Shown: one piece after another, positions 1 through 8,651 of the stretch
How the letters are laid out: every line of letters starts with the position of its first letter
How positions within the stretch are numbered: the first letter of the stretch is position 1
Notes under the pieces: model-generated
What the model saw: only the letters and a program-made list of their open reading frames with translations
Databases searched by the model: none
Told to the model about the DNA's origin: nothing
Source of the DNA: Anoxynatronum sibiricum
Lineage (GTDB): Bacteria > Bacillota > Clostridia > Peptostreptococcales > Tindalliaceae
Direction of reading: 5' to 3'
Assembly (NCBI RefSeq): GCF_039414295.1
Contig: NZ_JBCITM010000003.1
Coordinates: 186,001-250,000 of the forward strand
DNA: 64,000 bases
Translations under genes and position numbers: made by a program

Positions 1-924
1 GTCAGCCGGGACTTTTCCCGTCACAGTGAAGAAATGATTCGAAATGCCTATGAACAGGCCAATGATCTTCAAATTCAGCTGATCATTAAAAGACAGGAAG
101 AAGAAGAACTGGCCAGAGAACGAAAAGATGTTGAGATGCATATCCGCAATGCCCGGGCGACTCTGGAGCGGGCAGAAAGACTTACTACCAAATTTAGTGT
201 TGCGCTGGAGTTTCTGGAAGGCAATATGGAAGACTTCAGCAATACCATTACAGACTTGGAACAGCGACAGCTGCTGGGGAGAAAAATCATCCAGGTACAG
301 GAAGAAGAACGCAGAAGGGTCTCCAGGGAGATTCACGACGGGCCTGCCCAAACATTTTCCAACATTCTTCTTAAAATAGATTTATGCGAGAAGCTGATGA
401 ACATTGACATGAAGAGAGCGCGGGAAGAAACAGCGTCATTGAAACAAATTGTTCGTCAAAGCACCAAAGAAATTCGCAAGATTATTTATAACCTTCGACC
501 GATGGCCATCGATGATCTGGGTCTGGAACCGACACTGCGCCGCTACATTGAAGATTTCGAAACAGATTCCGGTCTGAAAATTGTCTTCGAGGTTGTTGGA
601 GAGCTTCAGTTGGAAGACGCCATTCATAAGCTGGCTCTTTTCAGAGTTGTTCAGGAAGCATTAAACAATGTGAACAAACATGCCAAAGCCACTGCCTGCA
701 CAGTTATGCTGAAAAAGGAAAGTGAGCAGGTGATGTTAATGATTCGGGATAACGGCCGGGGCTTTGATCTGAACAGAGTCAGGGTCAGTCAGGAAAACGG
801 GTTTGGTATTATGAACATGAAAGAGCGAGTGGAGTTGCTCAACGGCAACCTTAAAATAGACTCAACACCGGGGCAGGGAACCATTCTGACGGTTACTCTG
901 CCACTTCAACTTCAGGAGGTATAA
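1..924 (+). CDS. degS: DegS-like sensor histidine kinase (5' end outside window)
   Basis: Cytoplasmic two-component histidine kinase of the HisKA_3 class. It autophosphorylates and passes phosphate to the response regulator encoded next. The reading frame is open from base 1, so the N-terminus is cut off. Against Bacillus DegS (about 385 aa) roughly 75-80 residues are missing. An ATG at 34 is internal, not the start. Visible parts: a charged coiled-coil stretch (to about nt 290), the H-box RRRVSREIHDGPAQ with its histidine at nt 334-336, then an ATPase domain with NNVNKHAKA (N box), DNGRGFD (G1) and GFGIMNMKERV (G2). No membrane segment is seen. The stop is 1 nt before the degU start, so they form one operon. 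Family assignment is firm; orthology to Bacillus DegS is inferred. Confidence 0.88.
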   Translation, partial: VSRDFSRHSEEMIRNAYEQANDLQIQLIIKRQEEEELARERKDVEMHIRNARATLERAERLTTKFSVALEFLEGNMEDFSNTITDLEQRQLLGRKIIQVQEEERRRVSREIHDGPAQTFSNILLKIDLCEKLMNIDMKRAREETASLKQIVRQSTKEIRKIIYNLRPMAIDDLGLEPTLRRYIEDFETDSGLKIVFEVVGELQLEDAIHKLALFRVVQEALNNVNKHAKATACTVMLKKESEQVMLMIRDNGRGFDLNRVRVSQENGFGIMNMKERVELLNGNLKIDSTPGQGTILTVTLPLQLQEV

Positions 925-925
925 T

Positions 926-1585
926 ATGGATAAAATCAGACTTCTCATTGTTGACGATCACTCTCTGGTTCGCCAGGGGTTGAGTCAGATCCTTTCCCTT
1001 GAACCCGATATCGAAGTGGTGGGAGAAGCCAGAGATGGCGAAGAGTGCCTTCAAAAGGTGAAGGAACTGCATCCCGACGTCACCCTTCTTGATATCAATA
1101 TGCCCAACATGAATGGTATTAAAGCCTTGCGAAAACTGAAAGATATGGATCAAAACACGAAAGTGATCATTCTTACCTTTCACGAAGAGATCGAATACCT
1201 TTTTGAAACATTTAACCTGGGAGCCAATGGATACATTGTAAAGGACGCGGAAAGTGATGTGCTGATCCATGGCATCAGAGAAGTTTATAACGGTGTTTCC
1301 TATGTGTATCCGACAATGGCAGAGGGTGAAGCCAGCCAGTTGAATATGATTCGCCACGTTGAAGGAAGCGGCCAGGAAACACATAAGGCACAGTTAACCA
1401 AACGGGAATATGAAATTCTCACGCTCATTGCCGATGGCCTCAACAACAGAGAAATAGCCAACACCCTCTTTATCAGCGAAAAAACAGTCAAAAATCACGT
1501 GTCCAATATTTTCAAGAAGATTAAAGTGAATGACCGAACACAGGCAGCCATTTATGCGTATCGCAACAAGATCAAGAGCATCTGA
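926..1585 (+). CDS. degU: DegU/NarL-family response regulator
   Basis: DNA-binding response regulator of 219 aa, partner of the kinase just upstream. The receiver domain (about 1-120) has the acidic pair D10-D11, phosphoacceptor D56 in TLLDINMP, T84 and K106. The C-terminal LuxR-type helix-turn-helix (about 150-215) carries LTKREYEILTLIADGLNNREI and SEKTVKNHVSNIFKK. The ATG is preceded by CAGGAGGTATAAT, a clear ribosome site inside the end of the kinase gene. DegU homologues control exoenzymes, motility or competence; the target genes here are unknown. An inverted repeat follows the gene. Family certain; the symbol rests on the DegS-type partner. Confidence 0.88.
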   Translation: MDKIRLLIVDDHSLVRQGLSQILSLEPDIEVVGEARDGEECLQKVKELHPDVTLLDINMPNMNGIKALRKLKDMDQNTKVIILTFHEEIEYLFETFNLGANGYIVKDAESDVLIHGIREVYNGVSYVYPTMAEGEASQLNMIRHVEGSGQETHKAQLTKREYEILTLIADGLNNREIANTLFISEKTVKNHVSNIFKKIKVNDRTQAAIYAYRNKIKSI

Positions 1586-1616
1586 TACCTTACATAACGA
1601 TGACCGGAATTGCCAG

Positions 1617-1658
1617 AATAAGGTAAAGCAGCCCATTGCCGGGAGGCTTTACCTTATT
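1617..1658. terminator. Stem-loop after degU
   Basis: Perfect 13-bp inverted repeat AATAAGGTAAAGC / GCTTTACCTTATT with a 16-nt loop, 31 nt after the degU stop. There is no clean U tract, so it could be a weak terminator or an mRNA 3'-end stabiliser. It lies between degU and the convergent tRNA-Leu. Confidence 0.6.
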
Positions 1659-1755
1659 GCACTTTGTAAGACAACGTATTTTGCTTCCCAGTGGAACTGC
1701 AGGCATATTTGCACATGAAAAAACTCCCAGGTTCTCTGGAAGCTTAAGTCATATA

Positions 1756-1842
1756 TGGTGCCGCGGAAGGGAATCGAACCCCCACGATGTTGCCATCGGC
1801 AGATTTTGAGTCTGCTGCGTCTGCCAGTTCCGCCACCGCGGC
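1756..1842 (-). tRNA. tRNA-Leu (anticodon CAA)
   Basis: On the minus strand an 87-nt cloverleaf with acceptor stem GCCGCGG/CCGCGGC, encoded CCA end, a long variable arm (class II tRNA), GGTTCGATTCC in the T arm, and anticodon stem GCAGA/TCTGC enclosing loop CTCAAAA, which gives anticodon CAA (reads UUG). A sigma-A type promoter lies just upstream. Confidence 0.95.
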
Positions 1843-1856
1843 ATGGTACGAAGAAA

Positions 1857-1885
1857 ATAATACCAAAAGTGAGGAAGAAAGTCAA
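1857..1885 (-). promoter_or_regulatory. Promoter of tRNA-Leu(CAA)
   Basis: On the minus strand TTGACT (-35), 17-bp spacer, TATTAT (-10); the tRNA 5' end is about 15 nt downstream. Good match to the sigma-A consensus. Confidence 0.7.
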
Positions 1886-1926
1886 GGAGATTCTTTTGTA
1901 AGTGTTTCTTTTAGGACTGGCACTCA

Positions 1927-1955
1927 TTTACGGCAACCCGTCAAAATGGTACAAT
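1927..1955 (+). promoter_or_regulatory. Candidate polA promoter
   Basis: TTTACG, 17-bp spacer, TACAAT. The -10 box overlaps the ATG at 1954, so that ATG would lie upstream of the transcript start. This supports the polA start at 1987. Confidence 0.5.
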
Positions 1956-1986
1956 GACAAAGAGTCTTCACGAAAGGATGGTTATC

Positions 1987-4674
1987 ATGCCGGAGCAGAT
2001 CCAGCGCAAGCTATTGATTATTGACGGTAACAGCCTGCTAAACCGGGCATTTTATGCACTACCTCCCTTAACCAACCGTGATGGTGAACATACCAATGCC
2101 ATCTATGGTTTTTTAACGATGCTATTTAAAGCTGTTGAAGAAGTGAAACCAGATCATGCAGCAGTTGCATTTGATCTGAAAGCACCCACATTTCGACACG
2201 ATACTTATACTGAATACAAGGCCGGTCGTAAAAAAATGCCCATGGAGCTGGCAGAACAAATTGAACCACTGAAAGAAATACTGGATGCCATGGGACTTTA
2301 TCGCATTCAGATGGAGGGTTTTGAAGCAGATGATCTCATAGGAACGCTGGCCAGAATGGCGGAAAGTGATGGGATGACAGTGGCCATCGTTTCTGGTGAC
2401 CGGGATGTCCTTCAATTAGTGACAGAGCAAACACAGGTGATGATCACCAAAAAAGGGATCACTCAAATGGATGTCTACGATCCTGACAGATTTACAGAGG
2501 AATATGGTATCCCGGTGGAACGGTTTATCGATCTGAAAGGTCTGATGGGGGACAGCTCAGACAATATCCCCGGCATTCCTGGGGTTGGACCAAAGACGGC
2601 GACCAAACTTTTACAGGAGTTTGGTACCATTGAAAATCTGTTGGAGCAATCAGAAGCAATTTCCAATAAAAAATTGAAAGAAAAAGTCGATGGCCATCGG
2701 CAAGAAGCTGTTCTCAGTAAAAAATTGGCAACGATTATTACCAACATACCCATTGAACTGAAGATGGATGACCTAAGGCTTGGCGAATTGTCGAATCCCG
2801 AAGTTGCCGCACTCTTTCGACGCTTAGAATTTAACAGTCTTCTGGAACGCATTTCTGCCCCGGCGGATTTCAAAAGCGAAAAGACTGCTGACAAGCATCT
2901 GTGGCCTGAAATGACCACAATAGAAGCACTACAGGAACTTGATGGACAGGTGCAACAGCACCAGGAAATCACATGGTACACGCTGACAGACACCAATGCA
3001 GAAGGGTGGCCGTCGCCGGTGGCAGCGGCTTTTACCATTGATGGCAATACCGGCTGGTGGCTGGATTGCCGCAACGGCTCATACGTGGCACTGGCAAGGG
3101 CGTGGATTATAAAGTGGCTGGGTGACCCATCAATTCTGAAAAAAGTACATGATTTAAAACTGGAGAAGAGGGCATGGGGAACTGTTCAGATACCCTTCAA
3201 TGGAGCTCCCTTTGATGTAATGATTGCCGACTATCTGATCAACCCCTCCAAGGCTGCGTATGATCTGGAAGCACTGTCGCTTCACTATGACGGACAAAAA
3301 GTGGTGACATCCAAGGAACTGTGGGGAACCGGGCTAAAACGAAAGAAACAGACAGAACTGGACATGGAAGCCATGGTGGCTTATCTGGTACAGCGAACAG
3401 CATTGATTCATCGCCTTACACCTGAACTGAAAAGACAACTGCAGGAGCTGGAAATGTTGTCACTTTACGAATCTGTGGAAATGCCGCTGGCTTTTGTGTT
3501 GGCCGAAATGGAATCAGAAGGCATAGAATTGGATGCTGCGTTACTTAAGGATTTTGAGATAACCTACGCAAAACGAATTGATGATCTGATTAAACAGGTG
3601 CATGAAGTAGCTGGCACAGAATTTAACTTGAATTCCACTAAACAGCTGGGTGAAGTGCTCTTTGTCCGGTTGAACCTGCCACCGGTAAAAAAAACCAAAA
3701 CCGGATATTCCACCGATGTGGCGGTGCTGGAAAAGTTGAAGAATGAACACGCGATCATACCCTTGATTTTAGAATACCGACAGATGACCAAAATTAAAAG
3801 CACCTATATTGACGGGTTGCTGGCCATCGTTAATGCGGGCACCGGACGCATTCACTCCACATTCCACCAGACGGTTGCCGCAACTGGCCGGATTTCCAGT
3901 GCTGACCCGAATCTGCAAAATATTCCGGTGCGTACAGAGATGGGAAGACAGCTGCGACGCGTTTTTGTCGCCAGAGAAGGCTGGCAGTTAATCGATGCCG
4001 ACTACTCACAAATTGAACTGCGCATTATGGCTCACTTATCAGGGGACCCTGGTTTTATCAAGGCTTTCAAAGAAGAAGCTGACATTCATACTCGTACGGC
4101 CGCGGAAATTTTCCAGGTGTCGGAAGAAAGTGTCACCGGAGAAATGCGTAGCAGTGCGAAAGCAGTTAATTTCGGCATTATTTATGGCATCAGCGACTTT
4201 GGACTGTCCAACAATCTGAACATCAGCCGACAGCAGGCACGTTTGTATATTGACGACTACCTGCATCGCTATGCCAGTGTTAAGACCTATATGGATGAAA
4301 TGGTGACGCGGGCAAGGGATAAAGGGTATGTCACCACTTTGCTGCATCGTATCCGATATATTCCCGAGATTAACTCAAAAAACTTCAACCTTCGTTCTTT
4401 TGGAGAACGCATGGCGATGAACACTCCCATTCAGGGAAGTGCTGCCGATATTATCAAAGTTGCCATGGTGAGGGTTGCAGATGAACTGAAGAAAGGAAAC
4501 TATCAGGCGAGACTCATTTTACAGGTGCACGACGAATTGATTGTGGAAGCACCGCCGGAAGAGGTGGAACCGGTAAGCCTGCTGCTTCGCCAGGCGATGG
4601 AAGAGGCAGCTGAGCTGTCAGTTCCTCTGAAGGTTGACCTGTCGGTGGCAACAAATTGGTTTGATGCGAAATGA
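1987..4674 (+). CDS. polA: DNA polymerase I
   Basis: Repair and Okazaki-fragment polymerase, 895 aa, the normal size. The 5'-nuclease domain (about 1-290) has LLIIDGNSLLNRAFYALP, EADDLIGTLA and GDRDVLQLV. The middle domain (about 310-480) corresponds to the 3'-5' exonuclease but its acidic metal ligands look replaced (KVHDLKLEKRAW where the Exo II box is expected), so proofreading is probably absent as in Bacillus Pol I. The polymerase domain has motif A DYSQIELRIMAHLSGD (about 670), motif B RSSAKAVNFGIIYG (about 720) and motif C QVHDELIVEA (about 845). Start chosen at the third in-frame ATG: GAAAGGA lies 8 nt upstream and the first ATG (1954) sits in the -10 box. coaE follows 10 nt later. 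Confidence 0.95.
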   Translation: MPEQIQRKLLIIDGNSLLNRAFYALPPLTNRDGEHTNAIYGFLTMLFKAVEEVKPDHAAVAFDLKAPTFRHDTYTEYKAGRKKMPMELAEQIEPLKEILDAMGLYRIQMEGFEADDLIGTLARMAESDGMTVAIVSGDRDVLQLVTEQTQVMITKKGITQMDVYDPDRFTEEYGIPVERFIDLKGLMGDSSDNIPGIPGVGPKTATKLLQEFGTIENLLEQSEAISNKKLKEKVDGHRQEAVLSKKLATIITNIPIELKMDDLRLGELSNPEVAALFRRLEFNSLLERISAPADFKSEKTADKHLWPEMTTIEALQELDGQVQQHQEITWYTLTDTNAEGWPSPVAAAFTIDGNTGWWLDCRNGSYVALARAWIIKWLGDPSILKKVHDLKLEKRAWGTVQIPFNGAPFDVMIADYLINPSKAAYDLEALSLHYDGQKVVTSKELWGTGLKRKKQTELDMEAMVAYLVQRTALIHRLTPELKRQLQELEMLSLYESVEMPLAFVLAEMESEGIELDAALLKDFEITYAKRIDDLIKQVHEVAGTEFNLNSTKQLGEVLFVRLNLPPVKKTKTGYSTDVAVLEKLKNEHAIIPLILEYRQMTKIKSTYIDGLLAIVNAGTGRIHSTFHQTVAATGRISSADPNLQNIPVRTEMGRQLRRVFVAREGWQLIDADYSQIELRIMAHLSGDPGFIKAFKEEADIHTRTAAEIFQVSEESVTGEMRSSAKAVNFGIIYGISDFGLSNNLNISRQQARLYIDDYLHRYASVKTYMDEMVTRARDKGYVTTLLHRIRYIPEINSKNFNLRSFGERMAMNTPIQGSAADIIKVAMVRVADELKKGNYQARLILQVHDELIVEAPPEEVEPVSLLLRQAMEEAAELSVPLKVDLSVATNWFDAK

Positions 4675-4684
4675 GGTAACGCAC

Positions 4685-5329
4685 ATGAAGATAATCATCG
4701 GGCTAACCGGCGGAATCGCCTCCGGCAAAAGCACTGTAGCAGCCATGTTAAAAGAAAAAGGGGCTTGGGTGGTGGATGCAGATCAGGTGGCCCGTCAAGT
4801 GGTGGAAAAGGGAAAACCAGCTCTCGATGAAATTGTGGAAGCTTTTGGGACGATGATACTTCAGGCGGATGGAACACTCAACAGAGAAGCATTGGGAAGG
4901 GGAGTCTTTGCGAATGATGAAAAAAGACGCCTGCTTAATCAGATCACTCATCCACGAATTCGGCGGGAAATGCTTCACATAATGAAGGTGTTTCGCGAGA
5001 ATGACCCACGACAAGTACTGGTGCTGGAAGTGCCGCTGTTGTTTGAAACGGGGATAGACCAACTGGTGGATCAAATTTGGTTGGTGGACATCGAAGAAGA
5101 AAAACAGGTAAGGCGCTTGATGGAGCGCAGTAAGCTGTCAAAAAGGGAAGCCTGTGCGCGCATCCAGTCGCAAATGCCTCAAACGGAAAAACGGAAACGA
5201 TCCCATATTCTCATTGATAACAATGGTGACCGACACATGCTCCAAAAAGGTGTCAACCATCAATGGGAGGAATTGATGATGCAACTAAACAACAAAACCG
5301 GGTCTAAGAAGCAAGATAACGGCTGCTGA
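4685..5329 (+). CDS. coaE: Dephospho-CoA kinase
   Basis: Last step of coenzyme A synthesis: ATP-dependent phosphorylation of the 3' hydroxyl of dephospho-CoA. Protein of 214 aa, typical length. P-loop GGIASGKST at residues 9-17, then VVDADQVARQVVE and the HPRIR and EVPLLFETG motifs of the family. The reading frame is open further upstream, but the ATG at 4685 follows GAGGTAAC and gives the canonical MKIIIGLTGG start. polA-coaE adjacency is common in Firmicutes. Confidence 0.94.
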   Translation: MKIIIGLTGGIASGKSTVAAMLKEKGAWVVDADQVARQVVEKGKPALDEIVEAFGTMILQADGTLNREALGRGVFANDEKRRLLNQITHPRIRREMLHIMKVFRENDPRQVLVLEVPLLFETGIDQLVDQIWLVDIEEEKQVRRLMERSKLSKREACARIQSQMPQTEKRKRSHILIDNNGDRHMLQKGVNHQWEELMMQLNNKTGSKKQDNGC

Positions 5330-5345
5330 TGAAAGGGGAACTATT

Positions 5346-6992
5346 GTGAAGCAAAAACAACTATTGGGTCTTGGACTGGCGCTGCTCCTGTCAATCGCAG
5401 GCCTGACAGCCTGTCAATCTGACGTCGCTGAAATACCTGAAGAAATTCCGGAGGAAACCGCAGATCTGGACTATCATCCGGCTGACAGCCCGCCATTACG
5501 ACTTGCGGTTACCAGACCAACACAGATGAATCCGCTGCTGAATGACAACGATACCCTCTTTCAGGTGTATCACCTGATCTATGAAAGTATGATCACCTTC
5601 GATGATCATATGAAACCGGAACCATTGCTGGCAGAAAGCTGGGAACTCGATGACCAGGGAATGAGCATTACGTTCAACCTGCGTAGCAATGTGACATGGC
5701 ATGATGGCGAACCATTTAGTCCCGAGGATGTAGTGTTTACATTCCAGGTACTGCGGGAACAGGCAGCCAGTCTGGCCTACCCGAATCTTTATGTCAACAA
5801 TCTGCAGCAGGTGTCCGATGTTCGTAAAACAGGGGATCATACAGTGCGTTTCACATTTACCAGGCCTTACTCAAATATGCTGGAAACACTGGCTTTTCCG
5901 GTGCTTCCCCAACACCTCTTCGCCGGCCAGAACCGAAATCGCCTCACCAGTAGTCAGTTTCCCCTTGTGGGAACGGGGCGCTACAAGGTGGAGAGTTTTG
6001 AGGCATCGCGTTCAATGAAGCTGCACTATTATCCCAGCTACTGGGGGCGAAAACCCTATATTGAAGAAATTGATGTCATTGTGGTTCCTGACCATCAGGC
6101 ACAACTCAGCCTTTTTGAAAGTGGCGAAATTGACCTTGTGGAGCCATTGACTGTTGACTGGATCAAATATACTGATCATGAGGCTGTGAGTGGTATTTCC
6201 TATCCCTCAACCCAATATGAATTTATCGGGTTTAATTTTCGGCAGGAAATCTGGCAAAATCAAAATTTGCGCCAGGCAGTGGCCCACGCCATCGACAGGG
6301 ACATGATTATGAAAAATATTTATTTTGGACACGGACACCTCACAGATGTGCCGGTGCTTCCCACTTCATGGCTTTACCATGGAGAAGAGCTTCGTTACAC
6401 CCATGATGTCACAGAGGCGCGAAGGTTAGTGGAAAGCGTTGAATTGCCGGAGAGTGCCATTTTCACACTGCTGACTAATGATGGAAATCCACAGCGGGAA
6501 AAGATGGCCAATGCAGTGGCTGAAGCTTTGGCAGAAGTCGGAATCACCATTGAAGTGGAAACTGTTTCATGGCAAGTACTGCAAGAGCGGCTGGCTGCCG
6601 GGCAGTTTGATCTTGTGCTGACTGGCTGGCATTTCTCCATGGTGCCGGATTTATCCTTTGCTTTCCATTCCACTCAGGAGTCCGCCGGAAACTTTATTGG
6701 CTACGAGAATGCAACCATTGATCAGCTGCTGGAATCAGTTTTTGCGGCGCCCAATGAAACTCAAAAGCTGGAGCGCTGGCATCAATTACAACAATATCTA
6801 CTACAGGAGGTGCCGTATGTCAGCCTTCTGTTTAAAGAGCATGCTGTGCTTCATCGTACTTCACTGAAAGGCGAACTGACTCCCAATCAGTTTAATATTT
6901 TCAGAGGGATTGAGTCAGCTTATCTGATTCCACAACGTGAAGATACCACCGACGATACAACATCTGCCGAGTCATCAGAAAGCGGTTCATAA
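5346..6992 (+). CDS. ABC transporter peptide-binding lipoprotein (SBP_bac_5)
   Basis: Extracellular solute-binding lipoprotein of the oligopeptide/dipeptide/nickel class, 548 aa. A GTG start follows GGGGAA. The signal peptide ends in lipobox LTAC with lipidated C23, then an acidic linker. The mature part has the family fold marks: NPLLNDNDTLFQVYHLIYESM, LAESWELDDQGMSITFNLR, TWHDGEPFSPEDVVFTF, and LRQAVAHAIDRDMIM. No permease or ATPase genes are adjacent, so it must work with subunits encoded elsewhere or serve another role. The Ser/Thr/Glu-rich last 20 residues look disordered. Substrate cannot be told from sequence. Confidence 0.9.
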   Translation: MKQKQLLGLGLALLLSIAGLTACQSDVAEIPEEIPEETADLDYHPADSPPLRLAVTRPTQMNPLLNDNDTLFQVYHLIYESMITFDDHMKPEPLLAESWELDDQGMSITFNLRSNVTWHDGEPFSPEDVVFTFQVLREQAASLAYPNLYVNNLQQVSDVRKTGDHTVRFTFTRPYSNMLETLAFPVLPQHLFAGQNRNRLTSSQFPLVGTGRYKVESFEASRSMKLHYYPSYWGRKPYIEEIDVIVVPDHQAQLSLFESGEIDLVEPLTVDWIKYTDHEAVSGISYPSTQYEFIGFNFRQEIWQNQNLRQAVAHAIDRDMIMKNIYFGHGHLTDVPVLPTSWLYHGEELRYTHDVTEARRLVESVELPESAIFTLLTNDGNPQREKMANAVAEALAEVGITIEVETVSWQVLQERLAAGQFDLVLTGWHFSMVPDLSFAFHSTQESAGNFIGYENATIDQLLESVFAAPNETQKLERWHQLQQYLLQEVPYVSLLFKEHAVLHRTSLKGELTPNQFNIFRGIESAYLIPQREDTTDDTTSAESSESGS

Positions 6993-6995
6993 AGC

Positions 6996-7024
6996 TTGAC
7001 AGTCGATTCAAAAGGGTTTATACT
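6996..7024 (+). promoter_or_regulatory. Consensus-like promoter for structured RNA / tRNA-Leu
   Basis: TTGACA, 17-bp spacer, TATACT: near-perfect sigma-A promoter directly after the binding-protein gene. It drives the RNA region ending in tRNA-Leu(GAG). Confidence 0.75.
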
Positions 7025-7030
7025 GTTATA

Positions 7031-7168
7031 GTGTTTCGGTGAAAGGGCTATGTTGGAAGCTCAGCAAGCCGTAAACCTGCAACGTGACGTGACCGGCAAA
7101 GATTTCGGTCGGGGATAGGCGGTTTCGGGAGTTCAAGTTTCATTAAGAAGCCGGAATTTGCTGCATTA
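7031..7168 (+). ncRNA. Structured RNA candidate upstream of tRNA-Leu(GAG), unidentified
   Basis: No reading frame fits, but the segment folds into a long rod: GTGAAA 7039-7044 with TTTCAT 7138-7143; GAAGCTC 7056-7062 with GAGTTC 7129-7134 (one bulge); AAACC 7073-7077 with GGTTT 7121-7125; GACCG 7091-7095 with CGGTC 7106-7110 at the tip. Large internal loops separate the helices. The stretch CAAGCCGTAAACCTGCAACG resembles, from memory, a conserved part of E. coli 6S RNA, but the RNA would be shorter than a usual 6S. No SRP, tmRNA, RNase P or known riboswitch core was recognised. It shares a strong promoter with the tRNA and no terminator separates them, so it may be processed from a common precursor. 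Confidence 0.45.
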
Positions 7169-7255
7169 GCGAGAGTGCTGGAATCGGCAGACAGGCATGG
7201 TTGAGGGCCATGTGTTCGCACGAACGTGTGGGTTCAAGTCCCATCTCTCGCACCA
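7169..7255 (+). tRNA. tRNA-Leu (anticodon GAG)
   Basis: 87-nt class II tRNA with encoded CCA. Acceptor stem GCGAGAG/CTCTCGC, anticodon stem CATGG/CCATG with loop TTGAGGG giving anticodon GAG (reads CUC/CUU), long variable arm, and T arm GGGTTCAAGTCCC. A strong terminator follows. Confidence 0.95.
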
Positions 7256-7262
7256 CAAAAAT

Positions 7263-7294
7263 AACGCTGTCTCTCTCGGGAGGCAGCGTTTTTG
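7263..7294 (+). terminator. Terminator after tRNA-Leu(GAG)
   Basis: AACGCTGTCTC, short loop, GGAGGCAGCGTT followed by a T run: strong intrinsic terminator 7 nt after the tRNA. Confidence 0.85.
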
Positions 7295-7337
7295 AGTTTC
7301 TTTCAGAATCTCTTTCATAATGACCTGTGTCGGGCGA

Positions 7338-8615
7338 TCACTTCATTGTCGGGGCTTTCCTTTCTTCGATGGATGCTTCATGCAGCCATTTTTTGATGTC
7401 TGCTTCCAGTGCGTCAAACATGAGGGGAAGCCCAGCCTTGTGGGTACCTCCACCTTGAGCGCTGACAGCGTTGCCACCACCCTTGCCTTCAATGTGGTGC
7501 AAATGTGACATCATCAATTCTTTTATTGAAAGACCTGATATATCAGTGGTGTTTATGAAAACGAATCGAACAGAAGGTGCAGTGGTTGCCAGCAGTGCTA
7601 CACTGTTCGCCTCAGATTTTAGGATATTGGCGATTGATTGTAAATGCGGGGCATCCAGTGAAGCATATATCTGACGGATCACCCTGTAATGACCAAAAGA
7701 AATCGCCGAAGTCATCAACCGTTGTCCTTCCAGGTGACACCATTCAGTCTGCAAGGTCTTAAAGCTCTTTTTCAGATGTTGATAATCCTGTAAATGTGAA
7801 GTCAATGTGGTCAAAATCTGGTGCCGACCGGCAGACAAAAGGGTGCTGCAGTGGTCCAGCTCCTGCTGCATCAGCTGAAACTGCAAAAGGGCCCGTTGAC
7901 CACACACAAATGTGATCCGGGTGCCTCCCTTGTATGCTTCGGTCTTAAGGATTTTCACCGGACCAATAGAGCCTGTCATGGAGGGGTGGGTTCCACTGCA
8001 GGCCGAGTGGTCAACACCCTCTATGGCAACAATGCGTACTGGGTCGGTGAGTTCCGGTGTTTTCCGTAACTTTAAACGGTTATATTCTTCAGTGCTTATG
8101 AGGCAAGTGGTGACAGGCAGGTTTCTGAAAACCAGTTGATTGACTGCGTTCTCGATTTCTCGGTAATTGTCGGAATGAAATTGGTTGCGGTCAAGGTCGA
8201 TGGTGACAGTGTTTTCGCCCAAGTGAAAACCAATGGTGTTAGCGTTCCAATCTTTATATAAAACAGCAGATAACAGATGCTGGCCCAGGTGTTGCTGCAT
8301 ATGATCAAAACGCCTGATCCAATCGATTGTGCCAATAACCATATCGCCTGCATGAATGGTGCAATCATTATCGCTGGACAAGATATGCCAGACCTTCTCA
8401 TCCTTCGCTTCAACGTGAATCACCTGAAAATCATTGAGCCAGCCCTGATCTGCAGGCTGTCCGCCGCCTTCAGGATAAAAGGCGGTTTGGTCTAGCTGCA
8501 CGCGAAAAAGACCGGTGCTATCACCGGTCGCTTCGATCTCAGTTACCTTGGCTTTGAAATCAGTTAAAAATGAATCCTCCCAATAGAGTTTCCTGGTGTC
8601 ATAAGGCGGGTGCAT
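7338..8615 (-). CDS. Alanyl-tRNA editing protein, AlaX-like with DHHA1 tail
   Basis: Stand-alone homologue of the editing half of alanyl-tRNA synthetase, 425 aa. Such proteins hydrolyse mischarged Ser/Gly-tRNA-Ala in trans. FYPEGGGQPADQG (47-59) is the signature of the editing domain. The zinc site is H109-x3-H113 in QQHLGQHLL and C206-x3-H210 in CSGTH. The C-terminal DHHA1-like part has GKGGGNAVSAQGGG near 380. The aminoacylation and anticodon domains are absent. The ATG is preceded by AAAGGAG. It is followed on the same strand side by nothing coding; the tRNA-Leu terminator faces it. All expected metal ligands are present, so it is probably active. The substrate is inferred from family only. 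Confidence 0.85.
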   Translation of the reverse strand: MHPPYDTRKLYWEDSFLTDFKAKVTEIEATGDSTGLFRVQLDQTAFYPEGGGQPADQGWLNDFQVIHVEAKDEKVWHILSSDNDCTIHAGDMVIGTIDWIRRFDHMQQHLGQHLLSAVLYKDWNANTIGFHLGENTVTIDLDRNQFHSDNYREIENAVNQLVFRNLPVTTCLISTEEYNRLKLRKTPELTDPVRIVAIEGVDHSACSGTHPSMTGSIGPVKILKTEAYKGGTRITFVCGQRALLQFQLMQQELDHCSTLLSAGRHQILTTLTSHLQDYQHLKKSFKTLQTEWCHLEGQRLMTSAISFGHYRVIRQIYASLDAPHLQSIANILKSEANSVALLATTAPSVRFVFINTTDISGLSIKELMMSHLHHIEGKGGGNAVSAQGGGTHKAGLPLMFDALEADIKKWLHEASIEERKAPTMK

Positions 8616-8651
8616 AAAATCACTCCTTTGGTTGAAAGAATAGGTGGCATA

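Noticed and set aside
1649..1927. Minus-strand reading frame of 92 codons
   Set aside because: It runs straight through tRNA-Leu(CAA) and its promoter and has no ribosome site.
2475..3074. Minus-strand frame of 199 codons inside polA
   Set aside because: Serine/arginine-rich shadow of the conserved polA frame; no ribosome site and no family resemblance.
7031..7168. SRP RNA, tmRNA or FMN/cobalamin riboswitch
   Set aside because: The SRP GGAA-loop core, the tmRNA start and the riboswitch core sequences are all absent.
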